Shown: positions 34,528-48,608 of the stretch, piece by piece | Numbering within the stretch: the first letter of the stretch is position 1 | Layout of the letters: every line of letters begins with the position of its first letter | Assembly: GCF_032854445.1 (NCBI RefSeq) | Contig: NC_088300.1 | Span: 52,610,984-52,674,983 of the forward strand | Length of the DNA stretch: 64,000 nt | Reading direction: 5' to 3' | Source of the DNA: Liolophura sinensis | Taxonomy: Eukaryota > Mollusca > Polyplacophora > Chitonida > Chitonidae | Translations under genes and position numbers: made by a program | Notes under the pieces: generated by a model | Database searches by the model: none | Told to the model about the DNA's origin: nothing | The model's input: only the letters and a program-made list of their open reading frames with translations

Positions 34528-37500
34528 TAGGCCACTGACAGCTTTGTCACATTAGGGCATGTACAGAGATCGGGGGAACCAGTGTGTGCTATTCGCAGCA
34601 ATACAAGTTTTTCATAACTACTTCTATCACCTGTGTGGCTCTCTCTTGAAGAGGCTAAAACAGTACACCGGTACTTTTAACACAAATTGTATTATTGGCA
34701 TAATGGGATTGACATGGGGTTACACAATATCTAATAAAATTGATTAAATCGTTTTTATATTCATTAAACCGCCCTTCACTGTAGGCTAAATTTTCTAAAC
34801 AACGTTATGTTCTTCACAGGCGGTTTCATTTATATTATGCCTTTAACATTACCGAGCCCTTGAAAATTGTCAAATTCTGTGGCCTGCTCGCGTGCCAAAA
34901 AAACGCTGACCGTGTCTAAGTGAGCAGGAGTTGGATTACAACGCTCGACCTTGTCCGTCTAGGGCTTTTGGTTATATAAATATCACGTCTTCTTCTTCCA
35001 GCCGGAAAAATTCCCTTTAACTTTTTTTTCCGTCAATGCAACGTTTCTTTAACCTGTCACCAATTCTTTGTCTCACTTTTTGACCTTAGGATGTTAGAGA
35101 GTTCCGACTTATCGGCGATAACTCCCGAGGCCGCTCCAGTGAACCGACTTGTAAAATGTGTACATTTACCCAGTTTAAGCCCAAAATTTCTTTTTAACAT
35201 AGCCAGTGTATGCAAGTGTAGATGCGTCTGTCAAGACTAATTCCCTTGTTACTCCCTGTGTCCACATACCTCTTTAACTGAATTAATAAGGAATAATAAA
35301 ATAAAACTACATTAAACGAACAAAATATGAAAATTCATTCATATGAACGAATAAATCACTCGTGATTGTGTTTTATTTGACATAAACAAAATCTCCCAAG
35401 CCGTATCCCCCTCCCCTTTGCAGTTTATTTATTTTTCTTTCCTTGTTTTATTTTTTTATATGCTTTTATATTTATGAAATTGGGAAATGGTAAATAAAAA
35501 GAAATATATTTGATGTTTTTCATGTATTTATGGCTTTTATTTCTAGCTGTTCAGGTGCACACTTTCTCTCTGAATGATAGGATTATTACGCTTGATAATG
35601 ATTATATAAAGACGATGTTATGTAGAACGGAAGCAAACGGGCAACACTGCGAATTAAATTTTCATAAGGCATCATCGTCTACTGTTATTTGCCTCCCAGT
35701 AAGAATGAATGATAGCTTATTGGGCAATATGCTGAAATTGAACAGTCAGATCGGATGAAATAGTGAACTATAGTGTTTCCTCATAGCATTTTATATACCT
35801 ACTGGATGATTCAAGGTTGGGGAAACATGGATTGTTAAACTATTAGCGAAAGGTGTAAGAATTAAGAATTCTCCTTTTTATAATTTCATATTAGCAGATT
35901 CTGCATAGATAATATGAACCGGACTTATATTCGTAGGCCAAGGGAGCCGATGTCTTCACACGGCAGTTTGTTCGTGTCTAACGACATCAGATTCTGCGAG
36001 ACAACCTACAAGGAGGCTAACGTCAGTTTTAATCTCTTAAATCGACATTTATGTTCTTCCTACTTTTTCCTTTGTTTAACACGGGGGTTATTTTGGTGCT
36101 ATGCGATAATCAATTTGAATTAAGTGTTGTTTTATTTTAGATTTCGTCTACTGAAACCGTAACTCAGTGCACTTTCTCTTGAGCTGGGAACATTAAATTG
36201 AGTTTAACGATTTCCAATTGGTGTCTTTTAACTAAAGCACCATCGGTTGTATTAGAAGTCATGTGTCTTCATAGAGGATTTATAGAAACTCTTTTCTTGC
36301 CCTTATTGTTTCCTGGGCGTATTGGGTCGTGTTGGCCCCAGTGGTCTCAGTTCGCCATTACTGAGCGTGCTTCTTCTGATTAGCTAGTTTTTTCACCACC
36401 AGGTTACCTCTCATTGGAATAGTGAATCCTAATGGAGATTTATAGTTGTACTTATTCTCCACTATATTGCGAACAGGACTTGGGCCCAGAACACAAACTG
36501 TGTCGTTAGATTTAAGTGATATAACTCTAAATTAGAGAAGTTGTTTTATACAAGAAGAGCGTGATTAGCTTGTGTCGGTGAACGGAAATTTAGAAACTAT
36601 CGAATTGATGGGCACCGCAGGGTGGCGTACGCCCGAGACAGACATTGTCGATAGCCGAGCGCTTATTTGCTGCCGATAGAGATTGTCTTTCTCTCTCCCG
36701 GCAAGAAGTCCTTGTTCTGATCAATTATTTACAGTCGGAGGACAATTCATCATGACTTTTGAAGCTGGCTTCAAGAGATGATTTCCCTTTGCCGCCTCCC
36801 GGTGTTTCCTCCCGTCTGTTTCTAGCGGAGAGGCACGGGGAAATGAGGCTCGGGTCCCCGGCGAGTGGCCGGGAGACAGCGGGCCAGAGGTCGATATGCT
36901 AAATGATCGGAAATAGTTATTACATGTAACAGGATTTGAATGGGACAACATGGGAGCCTCTGGTTCAACAAGAGCGCATGCGCTAATTTAAGGCTGGCGT
37001 AACCCATCGGGATTACGTGGAGCTCTTTGTATATATAGTACATGATCAAAAAGATCATTACAGGATGAATATATTGACCTCGGTATTTCAAAACATTTCA
37101 TAAGAACATGCAAATAATCACACAATCCTCATCTTGACTGAGTTTTGCAAGAATCTTCTCCATACATCTTCATGCTGATGAAGTAAACGTGACATTATTA
37201 TGCCAAGGTGAAATCCATTCTTGTGTGTACTGAACGACCAACTATAGTTAGGGAAATCGTATGGAAAGGGTGTGAATGTCCAACAAACATACTTACATGC
37301 AACACCGTATCCCTAAATGGAGAACGAAAAATAAGATAAAGAAATTCCCATAAAAAATTGTTCCATAAGAATTCACATATATAGGTTATGAAATCATTGT
37401 AAAAGAATTTAAAAGGTCATTGAGTTATGGGAAAGAAATTGGCCTAATTCAGGCAGTGATTGGTGATACTGCATATATAGCTTCTGGTGTCAGATAATGT

Positions 37501-38261
37501 ATATTGCAAGGCTGAGTAGGCCTACATTGTTTTGGTGGCCTTCCTTTCCGAGACCGTGTTCACATGCACGGCTGTGGTGGTGGTACAAGAAATTTCAAGC
37601 CCTAGCTAAACCATATGTATAGGGGTAGGTTTCTTTTGATTCGTACAGGCAGAAAAGTCATTTTTATCACACTGCATATCACCAGAAATGCATGCAGAAA
37701 TATACAGATATAACAACCATTCCAATAACTGTACTGTCGATTACTTTTGGACCTTAGTAATGAAATGCAAAATCAAGCGAAATGTTGGAGGCGCCGAGTG
37801 AATATAAGATGGATCATATTTCGCAATATTCAACTACAATCAGGAATTTCTGAAAAATTTTATTCTATACAATAGTTTGTGTTGGAAGACATTATAACCG
37901 ATAAATACTAAAATGTAAGAACAATTTAAAACTGTGTGTAAAAAAGTGTATTCTTTGAAATGCCATTGAAGGATGATAATCATTTTTTGTTTATTGTAAT
38001 TTGGAATTCAGTGTTAGTTTAAGTGCTACATGTAGTTTTGGTATGAAGCCCCAGGGCCTGCTTTACATGCAAATCTTTTCAATTATTGAACAATCAACAA
38101 ACCCATGTTTTAAGCTCCTTTATATCAATTTAAGTCTATGAATAGACTTAGGCTAGGGGTTTTTAGTGTTATTTATATGGACTAGATTCTGCGCACCTCC
38201 GAGTTGTTTTTGTCCTGAAAAAATATTTTTAGCATTTGTTTCCGACATGTGCAGTCTCGCC
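34528..38261. other. Intergenic sequence, nothing coding recognised
   Basis: Mostly AT-rich unique DNA. 36600-36900 is more GC-rich and repeat-free. No supported exon, RNA or repeat family. Confidence 0.45.
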
Positions 38262-38323
38262 AGGAATTGCCATATATATATATATATATATATATAATTG
38301 AAAAGATTTGCATGTAAAGCATG

Positions 38324-38391
<68 letters not shown>

Positions 38392-38412
38392 TATATATAT
38401 ATGGCAATTCCT
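38262..38412. repeat. Nested inverted repeat built around AT microsatellites
   Basis: Outer arms AGGAATTGCCAT (38262-38273) and ATGGCAATTCCT (38401-38412) are perfect reverse complements. Inside them are AT runs, and at the centre ATTTGCATG (38306-38314) pairs with CATGCAAAT (38320-38328). The whole block can form one long hairpin. The inner arms are also two POU-type octamers in opposite orientation. Confidence 0.9.
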
Positions 38413-39083
38413 ATATATATATATATATGTATGTATATATATAACAAGCTTTGTTTTTACACATTAATGAATGATAAATGCGTAAAGATGTTTTAAGCAG
38501 AACTTAGCTCGTTGGCTGGATGTGATTTGTCAGTACAGGCCAATTAGCCCACTATCCACACTATATATCCTCTCTGGCATATCATGTGACCTCCCGGACT
38601 CCATGTATAACCAGTATTAAAGTACACACACTTCAGAAAATACAACTGAGGAATTTCTTGTGTATAGATAAATGGGTGAGAGACATACATGCACTAAATA
38701 TACGGCGAGGCACCGTGTCACGATGTTTGGGCACAATTGACAATTGTCAACACTGGCATAAACCAAAACCCGGGTTAATATCGGACCATTGTTTATAAAC
38801 TACTCTCTCTCAGAATTCAAGACATGACTACTTTGGAAAATTGAAATTTTAAATATTTAGACAAAGTGCTAAATACCATGCCTCTTAATGCTTTGTTTAT
38901 ATGATCTGATACAGTAGGTACAGCTTAGTAGTTTATGACCGCGTTGTGTTTGTGAAATCCGGAATGAAAATTACCATAGGAGCGACCCACCCCCTCCCAA
39001 CCCCCACCCCTCGGACTCCAAAGAGAAAAAAAATTCTTCTTTAAGTGTTACTGTTATTAAACGCTCAGAACGTAAGCATGCAG
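38413..39083. other. Non-coding, nothing recognised
   Basis: Further TA-rich sequence to about 38442, then unique AT-rich DNA with a C-rich patch near 38990-39015. Confidence 0.45.
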
Positions 39084-39372
39084 GTTTTGGATGGGTGGTT
39101 AAAGATTCTTGGCTTTTAATCACAACGACACACGAGTTACGTGTTCAATCCAGGCCTTGGACAGGGAATTTGAACATTCACCCACTCTCACTGTTTATGG
39201 GTAATTGGTGGCAATAAATGGCAATCAACGACGCTTATATGTCTCTCAGGTGAATGTCTGTCTGTTCGCCAGTAACACCGGTGTCAACCACCCATAAAAT
39301 TGACAGCCATCGTTTCAGTGAATAATTCTTGAGTATGGCTTTAGACATCAATCAAATAAGTAATAAATAGGT
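39084..39372 (+). mobile_element. Diverged tRNA-derived SINE
   Basis: The 3' part (GCCATCGTTTCAGTGAATAA, TTCTTGAGTATGG, ATCAATCAAATAAGTAATAA) matches SINE family A. The upstream part has a B-box-like GTGTTCAATCC at about 39140 and no match to the family-A middle. Probably an older or different subfamily. Confidence 0.55.
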
Positions 39373-39401
39373 ATTCGCTCACATTTCTGTTTTTGGTGTA
39401 A

Positions 39402-39459
39402 AGGTATATATTTATTGATTTCACTGGAGTTTTACGCCGTACTCAAAAATATTGTTGAG
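39402..39459 (-). mobile_element. SINE family A 3' scrap
   Basis: TTTATTGATTTCACTGGAGT, TTTACGCCGTACTCAAAAAT only; the rest of the element is absent. Confidence 0.7.
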
Positions 39460-41337
39460 GTATTTAATATATTATGCAAAGTAATACTGCTCTCGTATTT
39501 CCCAGTGAGCTGACATCCATGTATGTTTACTGCTTTATCCTGAATAGCTTTAAATGTTGGCTGAAATCATACCTGCCCAGCTTAGACGCCTCACGTGTTG
39601 GCCCCTCGCCCACGGGTATTCAATCGGAAATTAGAACATTCTCAGTTAAATCCTTAGAGGAATTGTAATTGAGAATGGCTCCAAAATCAAATGTCTTTCT
39701 TAAGAAATGACAGAGTTTTATTTCACAGCCTCGACAAATAACACCTCAGCACGGCACTTTCGCAAACTAGTTTTTGCTTAAGGATGTCCCAAATAAATAC
39801 GTTGAGACCATCAGCGAAGGAAATCAGAGAAATTTTCTGGCAGGACGTCACCAGGGGCATATCAACTGACTGAACGACCAGCCTTCCATCACCAGCCCAT
39901 AATTGATAGGAGCCTGGGATTACACTCCCAGGAGCCGCTTTACCTCCACAAACAACAAAATCATTGCGCCGCCACTGGCGTGTATACTCTCAGCATTAAC
40001 CAATCGGAATCCAATTAATTGACAGAAAGAAAAGAATCAACGAATGCGTCACAAACACGAAGGTGTTGCCTGAATCATTATGGGAGTAGGCTGTCAGACT
40101 TGTCGACCGTTGCACTCGCCAAAGCGATTATTCAGGCTGGTTATATCAAATGCTAATTGTGTTTTACAAAATCCCGAGTCTCTCATACAGAATAATTAAT
40201 ATGATATGAGGCTATTCTACCGAGCGATGACATTTGCTAAGTGTTCTCCCATAGCGCGGTGCCTGTAATCCGGAAGCTTCACTGAATGCGCAAGTAAAAT
40301 TCTGTCAAAATGGCCATCTCAGCAGGACAAAATGTCGCAGATGCAACTCCTAGTTTTATTTATTTACCTATCTTTTTATCATTTATTTCTTTATATATTT
40401 ATGAACTTATTTTCCATAAACTTACGCCCTGCAAAAGGTCCCATTTTTAAATATTTTTATTTATTTATTACTTTCATGGGAGGGGGGGGGGGTTAAGTAT
40501 ATATTATATAACTCACATATTAAGTCAACTTGATAAAAAACAAACGATTGCATCTGAGATACATTTGCATCCATAAATCTGTGGGTAATACCAAAAGATG
40601 CAATTTATAGGTACTGTCGAGCAAACAGGATTACACATTCCAAAGTTAATTTTAAACATGTGAAGTTGTCATACTTTATCGGTTTATATTCACCAGTTAT
40701 ATGATCGTGTATTACTTTAACTATCATCGCTAATTCGGTTTACTTCTCTTTTCTTCACCCTATTGTCGTGTGCAATATGTCCATACCTTGGGTCTTGTTT
40801 TCAGGTACAGGAAATGTTGTTTATTTCTTAGACCAACATGAGTACATGCGATTTTAGGAATCGTGTATATGGCAGAATCCCAATAAATATATCTGTTATC
40901 AGCTGTTCTCTCAGTGCATTTGACATGGCTGTTATATTGTCGAAGTGCATGAATTTTAAGCCATTATCATTAATTCATTCATTCATTCATTCATTCATTC
41001 ATTCATTCTATTGCATGTTAATGTCGTTAACCATACCCAAACCAGATCGAGGCTGGCAATATGCAAATTAGATGTGGGTCAGTTACGAGCATTAAATAGA
41101 AAAGTTAGTTGAAACCATTATTTTTGTGAAATTGAAAACAATATATTTTTCAAATTATGTTGCCTCTATATGCTGACGAACCAGATCGTATAGAAATATC
41201 ATTATAATACGTTGTTAATCACAATGAGCACGAAAACATGTTCTAATACACCAGTGGTCAATGCAGTAATCCATGGCCCATTTCACTGTTTATATAAGTG
41301 CGTATTTCCAAAAGACACATAGTTAGCGTAAAAACCT
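39460..41337. other. Non-coding with candidate regulatory stretch
   Basis: 39690-40320 is a balanced-composition, repeat-free block with ATTA-type cores and may be conserved regulatory DNA. A G9-10 run is near 40482. No exon supported. Confidence 0.4.
40973..41008 (+). repeat. ATTC tetranucleotide microsatellite
   Basis: Nine perfect ATTC units. Confidence 0.97.
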
Positions 41338-41695
41338 AATTGATTGATTGACATTCAACGCATACCAACGAATTTTTCACTTATACAGTGTCAGTCTTTC
41401 TTATGGGTGGAAGAAACCAGCGTCCCCAGGGGTACAATCGACCTTTGGCAGGTTACTGATGAACTTCCCCACGTACATGACGGACAGAAATATACACCAT
41501 ATGGGTAAATGTCAACGAACGTCAGACTCCTTAGCCATCCACGCCAGCGTCGTCCACCGCTTAATTATCCAGTCAGCTAAGCCCCTCATGAAGTAAGAGC
41601 TGGGAACACAAATTCCTTGCCCAAAGGCCAGGTTTGAACCAGCACCTCGTGTGTCCTCGGGATTAAAAGGTAAGCGCCGCTAACCTCTTTTCAAT
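41338..41695 (-). mobile_element. Diverged tRNA-derived SINE, minus strand
   Basis: On the minus strand: B-box GGTTCAAACC (about 41630), then GTACGTGGGGAAGTTCATCA, GTAACCTGCCAAAGGTCG, and a degenerate 3' end with TATAAGTGAAAAATTCG and a CAATCAATCAATT tail. Shares the GTACGTGGG..AACCTGC..GGTCG frame of family A but is clearly diverged. A piece of the same subfamily is at 49790-49868. Confidence 0.6.
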
Positions 41696-44600
41696 TACTA
41701 TAGACAAATCTGAACTACAACATTACCAATATCCGTCAAGACACATTTTATTTCTTGATACAAACTTGAAGCTTTGTGATGAACATATAATACAGTGCTT
41801 CATCAACGGAACGTTATCGCTAGGGCACCAAACAATGCATGACACTCGACATAATCACAGTATAATGACATCTAACAAACCAGTCCTTGGCCTATCCCTT
41901 TATCACGAACTTTAAGGTAAGGAAATGTGCATGTACCAATACAAAAATCTTGTACTAACCCCAATGGGACATGAAACCGGGTCGCTCGCTTGTGACTATA
42001 ACGTATGTAAGGCTCTGAGGATGAATACAAATCATTGGAAATGTCGGGAATACATGAGAAATTCTGTTCATCCCCATATTATATTTTAATACCCGTTTAT
42101 TATTACTCCGAGAAGTAAAATAGTTATTGATGAACTCAAGCTTTAAACAGTGATTGTCATCCTGGGGAGGTCGACAGCCGTTATCATTCCTCATTAAACA
42201 CCCTTCATTTGACAAAAGTTTCGCTTAAAAGCCATAATATAGAGACGTTTGTCAACTGAAATTATTGTTGGCGTGACAGTGAAAAGAATCTCAAGATGCA
42301 CCATGCGGCGAAAACGGCAATTTATAAAGACAGTGTAATAATGCATATTTGGAAGGAACAGACTGACGGAGTTGTAATAGGGCTTTTCAATAACCGCTCT
42401 CCCATAACCCATGTATTCTTAATGCAAACCCATCCCATGAGCCAGCCCATTAATTTATATTTGATGCCCGTATGTAATAATAGGACATAACGCCCTAGAT
42501 AAATGTCCAAAACTGACAACTTGGCGCTCGTAAATCTCGGTAGTCTACTGCCGATAATAGCCGCTGTGGTCATATCCTTCATCCGCTTGAAGACTACAAG
42601 TGTAGGCTGTATATATTACCGTTGGAGAGACATAATGGGGTGCAGCGAGAAGATATACACAATCAATGTGTTAAAATACACAGCTTTGCACCCACAGACA
42701 TATAAACTGACGTTTCCGCATTGGCAATGGCTAATAATCATAGCCTTTATACATTTCACTGATTGTTGAATGTGTTTAAAAGCATGAAATTTTTTATTTC
42801 AATTTATACGCGAGTGAAGGTGTAGTGTTAAAATAACATACATGATGATTTGTACTTCTGTATAGGTATTACACTGCAAATATTAACGTCGTATGGCATG
42901 CATTTACAAAAACACACACACACCAATGTGCAAACGCCTTGACGCAGACGTTTTATCCATAAACGCGCTACATGTATACGGTGGGACTATACACGCATAC
43001 GTTTTTATTAAAACATAGGCTGGCATCCTTTTTATAACATTGACGTTTTCATTAAACCATTTTAACGTTTCCTTTAAAACACTGGTGTTTTATAGAAAAC
43101 ATGTGACATGTCTACTAGAGTGGTCAAATAGCCGTTCTTATTTTAACATGTATGTGCTTATCAGTTCTGGCTGTGTAGTTTTCATGGTCTGTCATTTATC
43201 AAATATTTTATCCTGCTATCGAACACTTCACTTTGAGAAATGTTATATTCTACTTTTTCAACTCAATGTATATTTAACGAAATGTATTTTGTGTGAAAAA
43301 CTTCTGACACAAAAGACATTTGGGAATGACAGATGTAAATTTTTGGCATAATATGTTTGCTCAACATGAATATGAATGTAATTTTATTTCGAAACATATC
43401 AACAACGTATTGCAGTCACGAAGCCTATATTGTACAATGTACAACGTGTATTGCCTGAAACGAATTTACAACAAACCCATTTATCCGAAAAGAGCAGTTA
43501 ATTAAATAAAGTGTATATAGTGGTGTATTCAGACTGACAGTATTATAAGGAATGAGAAGAAAGGAGTGTGGATCTGAACAGCGCAAAAGCCTCGTGGACC
43601 AATCAGGTTGTGTCAAAATTAGCTGATCGCGTGCCAGGACGGCCAAAGGGCACAATATTACATTTTAGCAACATTTAACTCGACTTTGGCATTTACTATC
43701 TATTTTATCGAGTTATAAGTAACGTCTGATTAATTTACACTCATTAAAGGCACACTTTGGTGACAGTCAACCGACCATCTGTAAATGTATATATAGTGCT
43801 GACCTATGGTGAAATGGAAGCGAGGAGCTTCACCATTAGGGAGCAGTAATTATCTGTTTAATGAGCCAGGTTGGAAGTCTTTGACATTTCGCAAAATGTT
43901 AGAATACCCATCATTATAGGAAATTGATCGTGTTATGATTTCCTCCTAACCACTATGTCAGGAAAATCTGCCCTCAAAGGTCGAGTAACGAGAAGTTGGT
44001 CGCGTGTTAGGACGTCCCGCAATCTGACACATCTCCGTTATAAACCGCTCTCATCCCTGTAATTATACATATACATCAGCTAACATATGGACGTTTGATA
44101 ATCATCCCCATGGTCATGTCCAAACATACCACCCATATCGCAAGCTGTATATTAATAATACACCGTTTGGAATAAACGGCCCACCAGCTTAGGTCCAGCT
44201 TAGGAGTTTCATTGCTTTTTCATATTAATTTGTCCATATGTCATATTTTCTCCTCTGGTGTCATGTAATTAGTGAAAAGATAGAATCTGGGATAGTTTAA
44301 TTGCTAATTAACAGACTATCTATACATACTATATGAGAGATGAGCTTAATGCTGTGAGGCCTGTGTTGGGTATATGACGTTGGAATGTGCAGTGCATGCA
44401 TGCCTACATCAACCATGCATTTCGTATCACGTGTATCAACAGACATCCGTCTCCTCACTTGATTATTCCCTCTGCAATACACTTGTAGAAACAAACAGTA
44501 TGTGTATAATATACTTAGCCTCTGATTTATTTTATTTTTGAAAATCTTTGGGGTATCATATCGATAGTGGGTATGTTTTTTAAAAAAACAAGGGAGATGG

Positions 44601-46654
44601 TCAGGTTTTAGCGTATATATTCTCTTAACATGCCATAACATGTTTAATATATGGTACTAAACAAATAGGGGAAAAAGCAAAACAATGTTCAAGAAATGAT
44701 CAAAATGTTCACTCCACTATATAGCCATTGTGTGGTTTTAAGCATGTTGTACATATAAATATACACTACATACACCCGATACCTTGTGATAACTGATATA
44801 CATACACAGGTATATATATAAGGCTGAAAGCCCATCGTCCGGCTGTCTTATACAGACCAGCTCCTCCACCTGTTGTATGTCAGACCCACTCCTCTGCTTC
44901 ATCTTGTCTCAGGTTAACGAGCTTTTAAATGTATTTCAAAGCCTGTTTTGTACGGCAGAAGGAGACACTGTGCCACCGAGTGAGGTTGTCAGAAGACGCA
45001 CTTTGCATAGTCTTCATATCGCGCTTTCTTTTCATGTTAACTTCATGATAACTCATGCAATGTATGTCCCTCTTTTGACATTTACGTCTGTCATGTAATA
45101 CTGTGAAACGGGTGGCTTTTTAAACCCCAGAAAACAGAAATGATGTAGACTTCCTCACAAATTTTAAATATTTCAGAGATCACATGAATTGAATATGGTT
45201 AAAAGTGCAACACAACAAGCAAGCGAGGAGCAAGTCTTAAGCACGAGTTTACAAGTATCGTTATGGCTCACATAATATACAACCATGTCATATCACCTCG
45301 CTGGGTTTGAAACAAATGGCTATAAACGATATGAAATACACTGTTTTTTAAGCAAGAATAGGGGTCGGTTGGATCTACACAATGCATATGTGTATGTATG
45401 CATGGCGTTTAGCCAATGATGGAAGATTCATCGATTTATTGGTAGACTGACTACTGTAGGATACGCTCTATCACCACCACAGATTTGGACTGGAGATGTT
45501 TCTTCACCATACAGATAGGAACAAGTGGAACTCTGCACTTGATGACACTAGAAAAAGTTTTATTCAGAACTCTGAATATAAATAAGGCTGACGGCGAGAA
45601 CAAGAAACGTTAGCACAATCTCTTAACTCTTTTACGTTCCTCCAAAAGTAACGACCTTGACGTCACAGGTTATGGCCGGAGGTCAAACAGTGTAATAATG
45701 TTGATTTTGGAACAGCTATCATTAGCACCACATTACATATATCACAGTTCCAGGGAAGCCGTTTATTAGCAAATTGGCGACTTTCGTTTGGAGAGTATTT
45801 ATTTAAAACTGCAACAAAACTTGTCAAACAGAAGTGTTGATGGTATATACGTGAACCAGTAGTCGCAGCTGCTAGGTAAGATGGTGAAGAGTAAATCTGA
45901 GCTTCTAACTGCTAGAAGCATAGGGTATAAAGTATATTTGTAGAGAGGGTATATGCTAAGTTTGTGTGGGTTTCGGGTAAGAAAGACGCACGGTCGGTTA
46001 CCATGATTAATTCCAGCAGATGACAGATAGAATCAGGCATCTATTTAATATTAGCCGATGAAAAGATATACGGCAAAGTCTGTCTGTTTATTTGAATTCA
46101 ATTGCTGGCAGCTGACTGACATCCAAACCAGCCGGGCGACCATGAAAAACTAATAGTTACATCTCACAAGCCTGGTCAGGTTGAGAGTTTATATAGCGTG
46201 TCATTAAGTTACGAGGCCCTCGCGGCTCGGCGATTATTTTTAGCTATAAAACGAATAAACAATGGTAATCATCAAGGTGACAGACATATAACCTAATCTC
46301 TTAGATATTGTAATTAAACATTTAATTTATTTTAAGAAAACACCCGATGTATAGTACTTGTCCTCTAATTCGAACTCCACTATACAGATCGCTGTTGGCT
46401 AAACTTTCTGCTTCAAAAGTGAGCGATTCCCATTTGGTTCAGAAAAATTAATTTCAAATTGCCTTGGAGTTTGTTCGATTATAACGGCAAGCATAAAGGA
46501 AAACCCAAGAGCTGTCCACTGAGGTGTCACTTGTATGCCACTGAGTCAGCACGGCTGTATAAATATGCCCTGTGTAAAGCTGTCCTGCTATGTACAAGGG
46601 GATACCGACCGGTTTGTAGACATACAAACATTTTAAAACATTTTATTAGAATGT

Positions 46655-46658
<4 letters not shown>
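41696..46658. other. Intergenic sequence, no gene recognised
   Basis: About 5 kb of AT-rich unique DNA. Several open frames of 60-114 codons occur, but none shows a recognisable domain or codon pattern, and many overlap on both strands. Confidence 0.45.

Positions 46659-46741
<83 letters not shown>
46659..46741. repeat. AT microsatellite
   Basis: About 82 bp of uninterrupted AT dinucleotide. Confidence 0.97.
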
Positions 46742-46742
<1 letters not shown>

Positions 46743-47084
46743 CAATGGATGTCGTGTATGGGTCTGTTAAACGCATGGCATTCTATATTTACAAAACAAG
46801 TGAGTTGTTCTTATTTAGACATTTTCATATTGTACAGCCAAAGTGTACAGCCCAAAAGATTTGTCGACCAAATCAAAGTGTAGATCGTGTTGCATCACTG
46901 ATAAAGCAAGTGGCAGGTACATAATAATATGGTGCTATATTTCATAACATGCTGCGGCTATACTATTTCCAGTACTAGTCATGTTCCTCTAAAACTAATA
47001 GTCACAACACATTCCGTCATTACAAATTACTGTAAAGAAAAAGCCTTGGCGACACAGCCAAGTAATATTTAAAGTAATATTATA
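46742..47084. other. Non-coding, nothing recognised
   Basis: AT-rich unique DNA between the microsatellite and the dispersed repeat. Confidence 0.4.
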
Positions 47085-47330
47085 GACCAGTGACGTCAAA
47101 CATATTGCAATTGCCATCACTATATTTCCCTATAATTCTACTTAAACCATGGTGCTAGGGGCTGTGTATGTTGATACTATTTCGGCATTTACATGAACAG
47201 TTAGAACAAAACCCTTAACTGAAGTAAAATTTCATCCACCGGTCACGTGTGACCATTTGTCAACTGTCACTGTCGTCAATGCTCTGGTTTTACTCTCTGT
47301 GCTGTGAGCGCTGATAATGTTCTGCGCCAC
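47085..47330 (+). repeat. ~350-bp dispersed repeat, single copy
   Basis: Blocks in the family order: AGACCAGTGACGTC, TTGCAATTGCCATCACT, TTAAACCATGGTGCTAGGGG, CATTTACATGAACAGTTAGA, CACCGGTCACGTGTGACCAT, GTTTTACTCTCTGTGCTGTG. Confidence 0.75.
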
Positions 47331-48390
47331 AGACTATTCTGTTCCAAGCTGACTTGAATTCAGTTGATAAATTCCATCGATTTGCCTTTTTTTCTGTTGT
47401 ATTATTGCTGAAAAATGCTTCAATGTAAGGCTACGATCAGTAAAATATTAACTCTTTGCGTCATTTCTACTACTGATCTACCCAATCAGAGTTCAGAGAT
47501 ATCCGTACACTTAGCGTTGACCATCACCGTGCATGCGTTGTAGCAAAACTGGATTCTAGTCCCCGGATATGAAGTCTCACACAGCCATAGCGAGATCAGA
47601 GTTGAAGTTAACATAGCCCGTCCGGCTATCCATGGCTAGAGTCTTTCATACAGAATTGTTCTTCATTCGCTGGACACAATGGTAATAGCCCTGTGGCGAA
47701 ATCGAGTCGAGAAGTTAATCATGGGCCTTATGTTGGCAGGTGCTGTACGATACACGCCTTAAGCGACCCAGCCCTGGGGGTCGTGCGATCTTGCCCTACC
47801 CGGTGCCTAGTACATACCGCCCACTCAATCGGATGTGGTCAAAGTGAAATCAAGGGTAATTGAATAGCTCTTGGGATTTTTTTGTGTGTATTTTTAAGTT
47901 TTTGGTTTTTTGGTCAGTCGTGCACATATAATTTCCCTTGTAACCAAATAGCACACTGTTTCGAAGCCTTGATCTTGCACCCTTTTTATTCCCCGTTTTT
48001 ACCTGTATTATGTCTCTTGTGTTGTGTCTCTGTGTTGTCTCTTTTTACGCGTCTGGATTTTATTATCGATCTAAAGTTAGAGTGACAGAAATGACAATGT
48101 ATCAGATAACAAATAAAACGAATTTACTTCGATGTCAGAAAAGCCACACTAATTTAAGGAGGTTTTATCAACACATTGTTTTTTCAACTATAGTTTAAAA
48201 TAACTCATGTAAAGACAAAACTATATAGGCAACTTTATACCGGATATTGTCCCCACTGAATATGTAATTGGTGATTTCAGACCATTTGATAGCATGTAAA
48301 CCACATGCTGGAACCGGCACTGGAACGCTGTCTATAGCTTGTCTCACCACGAGAGGCCAGTTTACATATTCATCTTTGTTTATGAACTTG
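47331..48390. other. Non-coding, nothing recognised
   Basis: 47480-47860 is somewhat GC-richer; the rest is AT-rich. No exon or repeat supported. Confidence 0.4.
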
Positions 48391-48608
48391 GCCCAGTTGT
48401 TCGAAATGTATTAGCTAATACCGGTATTTAGCCATATGTTACGTTTAAGATTTAAGGCAAGTTTAGTAGCCAATGTCAAAGTATACGGGCAGAAAATTCA
48501 CATTTAATATACTGTTTCGCAATTATTTTTGGGTTAAGTACAAAATTGAAGACCTGGCTTTAAGTTAAATCTGGTATTAAGTCTAAAAACAGTTTTGAAC
48601 AACTGGGC
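48391..48608. mobile_element. MITE-like element with GCCCAGTTGTTC arms
   Basis: Arms GCCCAGTTGTTCGAAA (48391-48406) and TTTTGAACAACTGGGC (48593-48608) pair at 15 of 16 positions. Pairing continues imperfectly inward (TTAATACC-type segments). A related left arm is at the right edge of the window (63915 onward), which supports a dispersed family. Confidence 0.7.

Noticed and set aside
38153-38496. Tyr-Ile repeat open frames (also at 550-783 and 46459-46770)
   Set aside because: Translations of AT microsatellites.
41696-46658. Several 60-114-codon open frames as small genes
   Set aside because: No domain, no signal of coding composition and no splice context; such lengths are expected by chance over 5 kb when non-ATG starts are allowed.
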